Below the pieces are notes generated by a model, which worked only from the letters and a program-made list of their open reading frames with translations, was not told the origin of the DNA and searched no databases. Positions 59,137 through 64,000 of a stretch of DNA of 64,000 nucleotides are shown here, one piece after another; position 1 is the first letter of the stretch, and each line of letters begins with the position of its first letter. This stretch comes from Closterium sp. Naga37s-1. Taxonomy: Eukaryota; Streptophyta; Zygnematophyceae; Desmidiales; Closteriaceae. The stretch spans positions 2,582,001-2,646,000 of the forward strand of contig CANJKZ010000008.1 in NCBI GenBank assembly GCA_947471745.1, written 5' to 3'. Made by a program: the position numbers and the translations under genes.

Positions 59137-60874
59137 GGAAGCTGGGCTGCAGCCAATAGCCTTTGAGTCAAGAAAGCTGACTGGTGGAGAGCGCACATAC
59201 CCCATTCACGAGAGAGAAGCACTTGTTGTGGTGCATGCACTAAGGAAGTGGCGATGTTATGTAGAGATGCAGCCTGTCACAGTCTTCACCGATCACCGAA
59301 CACTGGAGCACCTGAAAACACAGTCACAGATTATGCCACGGCAGGCGCGGTAGGTCCAGGTTCTGGAGCAGTACGTCCCCAACCTTCAAATCGTGTACAA
59401 ACCAGGGCGCTTCAGCCCGGCGGATGTTCTCTCACGGCCAACAGCAGAGGAGCTGAATGGCATGGGTGTTGTTTCATAAGATCGCAACTTCATCACCCAT
59501 TTCAGCCATGCTTACAACCGTGATCTGCTGTACAAACAGAAAGCTCCACATGACTCTTCCTTTCTTTTCAGCAACTCTTTTTGGACCCATGCAGATTCTG
59601 GTGTTGTTTGTGTACCTGATGACTCCAGGCTCCGCCAACTGCTACTACACGAGTACCATGAGAACCGTTCACATTTTGGCAGTGACAATACGTATGCTGC
59701 CATTTCTCGTGACTGCTACTGGCCTGGACTGTCCCGGAGTGTAGCGGAGTATGTTTCTTCATGCCCTACTTGTCAGGTCAATAAAGCTCACACCACTGCA
59801 CCCGTAATCTGTTGCAACCGCTGGAGATAGCGACACTCCCCTGGACTTGTGTTTCTCTGGATTTTATCACATACCTACCCCGCAGCCCTACAGGTTTTGA
59901 CAGCATTCTCGTGGTGGTTGACAAGCTGTCCAAGATGGCTCATTTCATCCCCACAACAGGCACAGTGAGTGCTGCTAAAATTGCCAAGCTGTTTTTCACA
60001 CACATGGTGAGGCTGCACGGACAGCCATCAGCCATAATCAGTGACAGAGACACACGGTTCCTCAGCAACTTCTGGACTGCACATAGGTTCGACTCTCTAC
60101 AGCCTACCATCCTGAAACTGGCGGTCAGACAGAGCGCATGAACAGATCCCTGAAGGATGCCCTACATTCGTGTGTGAATGCCATGCAAACTCACTGGAAT
60201 CAACACTTGGCAGTAGTGGAATTTGCCTACAATAGCAGCCCCAACATTGCCACGGGAGAGCCACCGTTTCTCTTAGCTACTGGACAGCTACCACGCTCAG
60301 TCACATCCCCTCACCCTCTTCTCTCCTCCAACCCCACAGCAGCATAATTCATCTCTACCCATCAATGTCTTCTTCAACTTGCCTGAAGGAAGCTTCAGCT
60401 CGCTCAAGTGCGCCAAGTTCGCTATGCCAACCAGCATAGGCACCACTTTCAAAGTTGGTAATTTGGTGCTTCTTTCAATTGCCAACCTACCTCTGCTGAA
60501 TGCTGGAATATTCTCGCAAGCTTGCACCCAGATTCGTTGGACCGCTCCCCCTCACCAAGGTTCTCTCTCCGGTCAGCTACCGCCTTCAACTCCCTCCTCA
60601 CATGACCATGCACCTTGTTTTCCATGTTCATCTTCTCCGTTCTTACCGTACTCCCTCTCATCCTTTTCAGCCCCATCCACCTGCATGAGGTCGAGTCCCT
60701 CCTCTCACACCGTGACACTCCTGTTGGCCGTGAATACCTCGTTCACTGGCGCAACACACCAGCATCTGAAGACTCATGGGAGCCCTTCTCCAACCTCAGC
60801 CATGCTCCTTGTGCCATTGGGGTATATCTTGCCTCGTTGACACCGAGGATGGTGCCTTCGGAAAGGGGAGGTAA
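59137..60874 (+). pseudogene. gypsy-R fragment 2: RNase H, integrase, chromodomain
   Basis: GLQPIAFESRKLTGGERTYP, VFTDHRTLEHL (RNase H), a TAG at 59350-59352, KPGRFSPADVLSRP, integrase zinc region ending SSCPTCQVNKA, core LDFITYLPRS, IISDRDTRFLSNFW, then after a frameshift near 60090 QTERMNRSLKDAL and FAYNSSPNIATGE, further breaks at 60340-60500, LVFHVHLLRSY, and a chromodomain (VESLLSHRDTPVGREYLVHW). Ends at the purine tract GGAAAGGGGAGGTAA before an LTR start at 60875. A degenerate chromovirus. Confidence 0.88.
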
Positions 60875-62527
60875 TGTAACAAGGGGCACATGCGCGGGAG
60901 CCAGCGTGAAGCGCACGGGAGCCAGCAACATGCAGCAGTCTCGTGCAAGGGTGAACGTGGGTAACGCAGGGCCTCTAGCAAACCAAGATCTGTTGGAAGT
61001 ACTAGTACGTGTGCAACTAAGCGAGTCTGCGAGAATTGCACCACCGAGTTCAACGGAACACTATGTGAGCGAAGGCAGGACCGAACGTCAGTTAGCGAAA
61101 GCTTTTTGCGGTAACGCACGAATCTTGGGCTGGTCTGTTGGCTATGCGGAGGTGTTGGACCAGCTGGGCTACATGGCAGAGGATCTACCCACTGTCAGCA
61201 TGCCGCCCAAACAGGTGCGCCATCCTTGCCGACCATTCTAGACTGCCGCCCTTGTCGCCCGTGCCAGCCTGCCGCTCGTGCCGCCCGTGCCAGCATGCTT
61301 CCCTTGCCTCCCGTGCCCGCCTGCTATTGACGAGAAAAGGCCCCGCCCTTGCTTGGGCAAAGCCGACTTCGTCGCATGGCGTGCTAGGTGTGCAGCCAGC
61401 TAGGCCTCGTGGACGGCGCCGACTTGGAGGAGCAAGTCGGCTTGGCTAGCCTTCGGCGAAGCCGACCATGGCGAGGCCGGCCACGGCACAGGCCGATAAG
61501 GTGAAGTCGGCGGACGGTGTCCAGCCATAACGGTCGATGATGATGGTGGTCGTCGACATGACGCCGACTTGTGGGCGCCGACCTGATAGCATCGGTTGCC
61601 TTTTCTGGTCGACCGAGCAGCCCGGTCAACAGAGTTTTGCGGTGGTGCACAAACTTCGCTCCATGTGGTTCTGGCGAAGTCGTCCTACGGGGCAACATCA
61701 TGTGGTCGATGTGGTGTAGCTCGCGCAACGTCGACATGTGGTCGACCTGGCACCTGCGCAATGTGCGTGACGGTGCATATCGCACGGGGTCCTCAACCGT
61801 TTACCTGAACCTGCTTTGGTAGGTGCGCACATGTGCGCACGTGATCACCTGCGGCTGCAATGCTGGCAAGCCGCCTTGCTGCAGCGTTCGCAAGCCGCCC
61901 TGGTGTGACGCTGGCAGGTCGCCATCTTGCAGTGTTGGCAAGCCGCCTTCCAGGTACGTTGGCACGCCGCCGACTTGCGGCATTAGCAAGCCGCCCTTGT
62001 GCTACGCTGGAGGTCGACTTGCTAAGATGCTAGATTGCATTGCCTTCCTAATGTATTCACTTTTTGCCATTCCATTGTGAGCATTGTTGTTCTCTCTTTT
62101 CAATGTGAAACGCTTGCCAATTGTTCCCATCAACACAGCAAGTAGTGAGAACAAGTGCAATGCTACAATCACCCATACAATCCCGTAGCCTCCCACGTAG
62201 TCCAGCTACCATTGTAGAGTGACTCTCCGCACCTGCCCTCCTTGCCTCCCGTGCCTGCCTACCGCCCTTGCCGCTCGAGCCGACCCTCGCACCTGAGTCG
62301 GTTACGCCGCCGTGCCTACCTCTATTTCTAGAGTTATCGCGGCAGCTATCGTCGTGGCAAAAACGGACGCGACAGCTGCAGTCTTGGCAGCAGCTGGCGC
62401 GCAAGCGCGAGCAGCGGTTGCAATCGCTGCTGGCACTCGCTGCGACGGGCCTGCATGACGGGTGTATCATCGAGCGCGCGACGGGGCTGCAACGGGTCCA
62501 GCGATGGGGGCGTGTCGGGGGGCACTG
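60875..62527. other. gypsy-R 3' LTR start and unassigned sequence
   Basis: TGTAACAAGGGG at 60875 is the likely LTR start of gypsy-R; I cannot fix its end. At 61865-62015 about five units of 30-33 bp share GCAAGCCGCC (GCAAGCCGCCTTGCTGCAGC and variants). GCCGACTTG and GTCGGC repeats are scattered through 61360-61600. No gene seen. Confidence 0.5.
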
Positions 62528-62668
62528 TGTCAGAATGTGTTATTTGTCTAGTCTGCAGTGGGGTACTCTATAGTGAGTACAGCCCAACTAGGGTTTGCTA
62601 TATGTATCCCATTGCTTGCTAGTGAAACCCCTCTTCTGCTGTTCTCATTCCTACTTGCTATCTTGACA
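62528..62668 (+). repeat. 5' LTR of copia-N
   Basis: 141 bp, TGTCAGAATGTG...TATCTTGACA. It includes GTACTCTATAGTGAGTAC, a near-palindrome, and TATGTATCCC. Confidence 0.9.
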
Positions 62669-62683
62669 TGCTATCAGAGCAGG
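62669..62683 (+). promoter_or_regulatory. Primer binding site of copia-N
   Basis: TGCTATCAGAGCAGG directly after the LTR. Confidence 0.82.
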
Positions 62684-62719
62684 TCGACCCTTGCGGGTCG
62701 ATCCTGTGGATGGGCCCAC

Positions 62720-63290
62720 CCTGTTGCTTCCGCTGCTGTCCTGCCTGTCGCGCGCCCCGGGCGCACGACGTTCTCTGCCTGCCGTGCGCCCGGCGCGCAC
62801 GGCGTTTTTTCTTCCCGCCGCGCGCTCGGGGCGCGCGGCGGTTTTCTGCCCGCCACGCGCTCGGGGCGCGTGGCGGTTTCCTGCCCGTCGCGGCGCCCCG
62901 GGGGCCCGCGCGCTGTCCCCTCCCGTCGCCCGTCGCGGCGTCCCGGGGGCACGCGCGTCGCCCCCTCCCGTCGCCCGTCGCGGCGCCCCGGGGGCCCGCG
63001 CGCCGCCCTACCCGTCGCCCGTCGCGGCGCCCTGGGGGCCCGCGCGTCGCCCCCCCCCTCCCGTCGCCCGTCGCGGCGCCCTGGGGGCCCGCGCGCCGCC
63101 CTGCCCGTCGCCCGTCGCGGCGCCCTGGGGGCCCGCGCGTCGCCCCCTTTCCCGTCGCCCGTCGCGGCGCCCTGGGGGCCCGCGCGCCGCCCTGCCCGTC
63201 GCCCGTCGCAGTGCCCCAGGGACCCGCGCGCCGCCCCGCTTCTGCTCGCACGCCGCCCCAGCTGCTGCCCGCGTTTCTGCCCCGCGCCGC
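62720..63290. repeat. GC-rich tandem repeat leader of copia-N
   Basis: Units of CCCGTCGCGGCGCCCTGGGG-GCCCGCGCG of about 60 bp, with several copies between 62880 and 63230, and related units before. Nearly half of the element interior is this array. Confidence 0.88.
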
Positions 63291-63739
63291 GCGCGCGCCG
63301 CCTGCGTTGGGGGTGTGGGGGTGGCGGGTATGGGGGATGGGGGTGGCGGGTGTGTGAGCCGTCCCCTGCTCCTCCTTCTCCTCCGTCTCCCACTGCTGTA
63401 GCTGCCGCTGAGGGGGGTGGGTGTGTGGGAGCCGAGGGAGTGGCGCTAGGGGGGTGTCGTGGGAGTGAAGCTAGGGGTGCAGCAAAGGGTGTGTGAAAGG
63501 GGTGTGGGACAGTTGGGGGAGGTTGAACGGAGGTAGCCGTCGTGACGTCAGCAGCGCCAGTAGTCCGGTAGCCCAGCGAGCCTGTTGCGCCAGTCGCCCG
63601 TGGGTCCGATGCTCCAGCCGCTCGTCTTAGCTGCGGAGCCAGTGACTCCAGTAGTCCGGATACCCTTGCTTGTGTCCGGTTGCCACCGTGCGCGCCGCTC
63701 CTGTTGCCCGTGTATCTGCGGCTTCACCCGTCGCCTCCT

Positions 63740-63865
63740 ATGGCCACTCCTCTCACAGTCCCTCCTCCTCCTCACTTGCCCTCTGTGACTGCCTCTAGCT
63801 TTACTTGTGCTTGTGAACTTATTATGCGACTGCATGCTGTGCTGATTATACCCCACTTTGACTAA
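63740..63865 (+). CDS. Residual gag start of copia-N (41 codons)
   Basis: ATG at 63740 opens MATPLTVPPPPHLPSVTASS and ends IIPHFD before a TAA/TGA at 63863-63865. The MATP start recalls copia-M gag (MATPSVLPC), so this is probably the stub of gag left after internal deletion. Too short to be functional gag. Confidence 0.4.
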   Translation: MATPLTVPPPPHLPSVTASSFTCACELIMRLHAVLIIPHFD

Positions 63866-63872
63866 GGGGGTG
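63861..63872 (+). promoter_or_regulatory. Polypurine tract of copia-N
   Basis: CTAAGGGGGTG immediately before the second LTR. Confidence 0.75.
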
Positions 63873-64000
63873 TGTCAGAATGTGTTATTTGTCTAGTCTG
63901 CAGTGGGGTACTCTATAGTGAGTACAACCTAACTAGGGTTTGCTATATGTATCCCATTGCTTGCTAGTGAAACCCCTCTTCTGCTGTTCTCATTCCTGCT
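63873..64000 (+). repeat. 3' LTR of copia-N, cut by window edge
   Basis: First 128 bp of the LTR, about 98% identical to 62528-62655. Confidence 0.92.

Larger units (their letters stand above)
62528..64000 (+). mobile_element. Non-autonomous copia derivative copia-N
   Basis: LTR (62528-62668), primer site, GC-rich leader, a short tail, purine tract, and a second LTR (63873 to the window edge). Only about 1.2 kb lies between the LTRs, with no protease, integrase or reverse transcriptase. The two LTRs differ at about three of 128 visible positions, so mobilisation by a related autonomous element was recent. Confidence 0.88.

Noticed and set aside
60990-61050. GTGCAACTAAGCGAGTCTGCGAGAATTGCAC resembles the reverse complement of the gypsy LTR end
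   Set aside because: Partial match over about 30 bp only; could be a related LTR in reverse orientation, but I cannot support an element.

Overview
The window is nuclear DNA of a eukaryote of the plant lineage. The evidence is a secreted expansin-type protein, two intron-rich genes with GT-AG introns, plant-type Ty1/copia elements, Ty3/gypsy chromoviruses primed by initiator tRNA-Met, and a Tourist-like MITE. GC-rich satellites and long low-complexity exons would fit a streptophyte green alga (a Zygnematophyceae such as Closterium is a guess, not shown). No tRNA, rRNA, CRISPR or bacterial operon was seen.

Left part (1-28 kb) is a nest of mobile elements. A minus-strand copia element (copia-L) enters from the left edge and ends in an LTR at 2741-2875. 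Next is a plus-strand fragment of the last exon of an SHPRH-like gene (2970-3510). Then comes a full-length minus-strand copia element (3624-10924) with identical 126-bp LTRs and a CAATC target duplication. A 5'-truncated LINE (12184-15278) has a 13-bp target duplication. A nearly complete Ty3/gypsy chromovirus (17682-23252) has 353-bp LTRs and an ATAGG duplication. Around the gypsy element lie two diverged copies of an unrecognised repeat module (16600-17681 and 26740-27740), each preceded by its own satellite array.

Middle part (28-53 kb) holds the host genes. An intronless expansin-like gene lies on the plus strand (28528-29247). A large minus-strand gene of unknown function (about 29706-39669) has a coiled-coil exon and very low-complexity exons. 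A minus-strand SHPRH-type SNF2 helicase/RING E3 ligase gene (41149-53223, about 15 exons) follows. Introns of both large genes carry satellites, a 646-bp MITE, and a recurring pattern: a piece of sequence, usually spanning an exon boundary, is present twice, with a short palindrome of the form TTTTGAGNCGNCTCAAAA between the copies.

Right part (53.6-64 kb) is a degenerate Ty3/gypsy chromovirus split by a degenerate copia element (copia-R, 53907-59136). That copia element has lost its 3' half, apparently by a deletion using 4-bp microhomology. At the right edge is a short non-autonomous copia derivative (copia-N, from 62528) that is almost only LTR, leader satellite and LTR.

The two points most worth following are the palindrome-centred duplications at exon boundaries, and the fact that all four copia elements carry a different GC-rich satellite in the same place, between primer site and gag. 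Exon limits come from reading splice signals and protein continuity by eye; those marked approximate are not exact.
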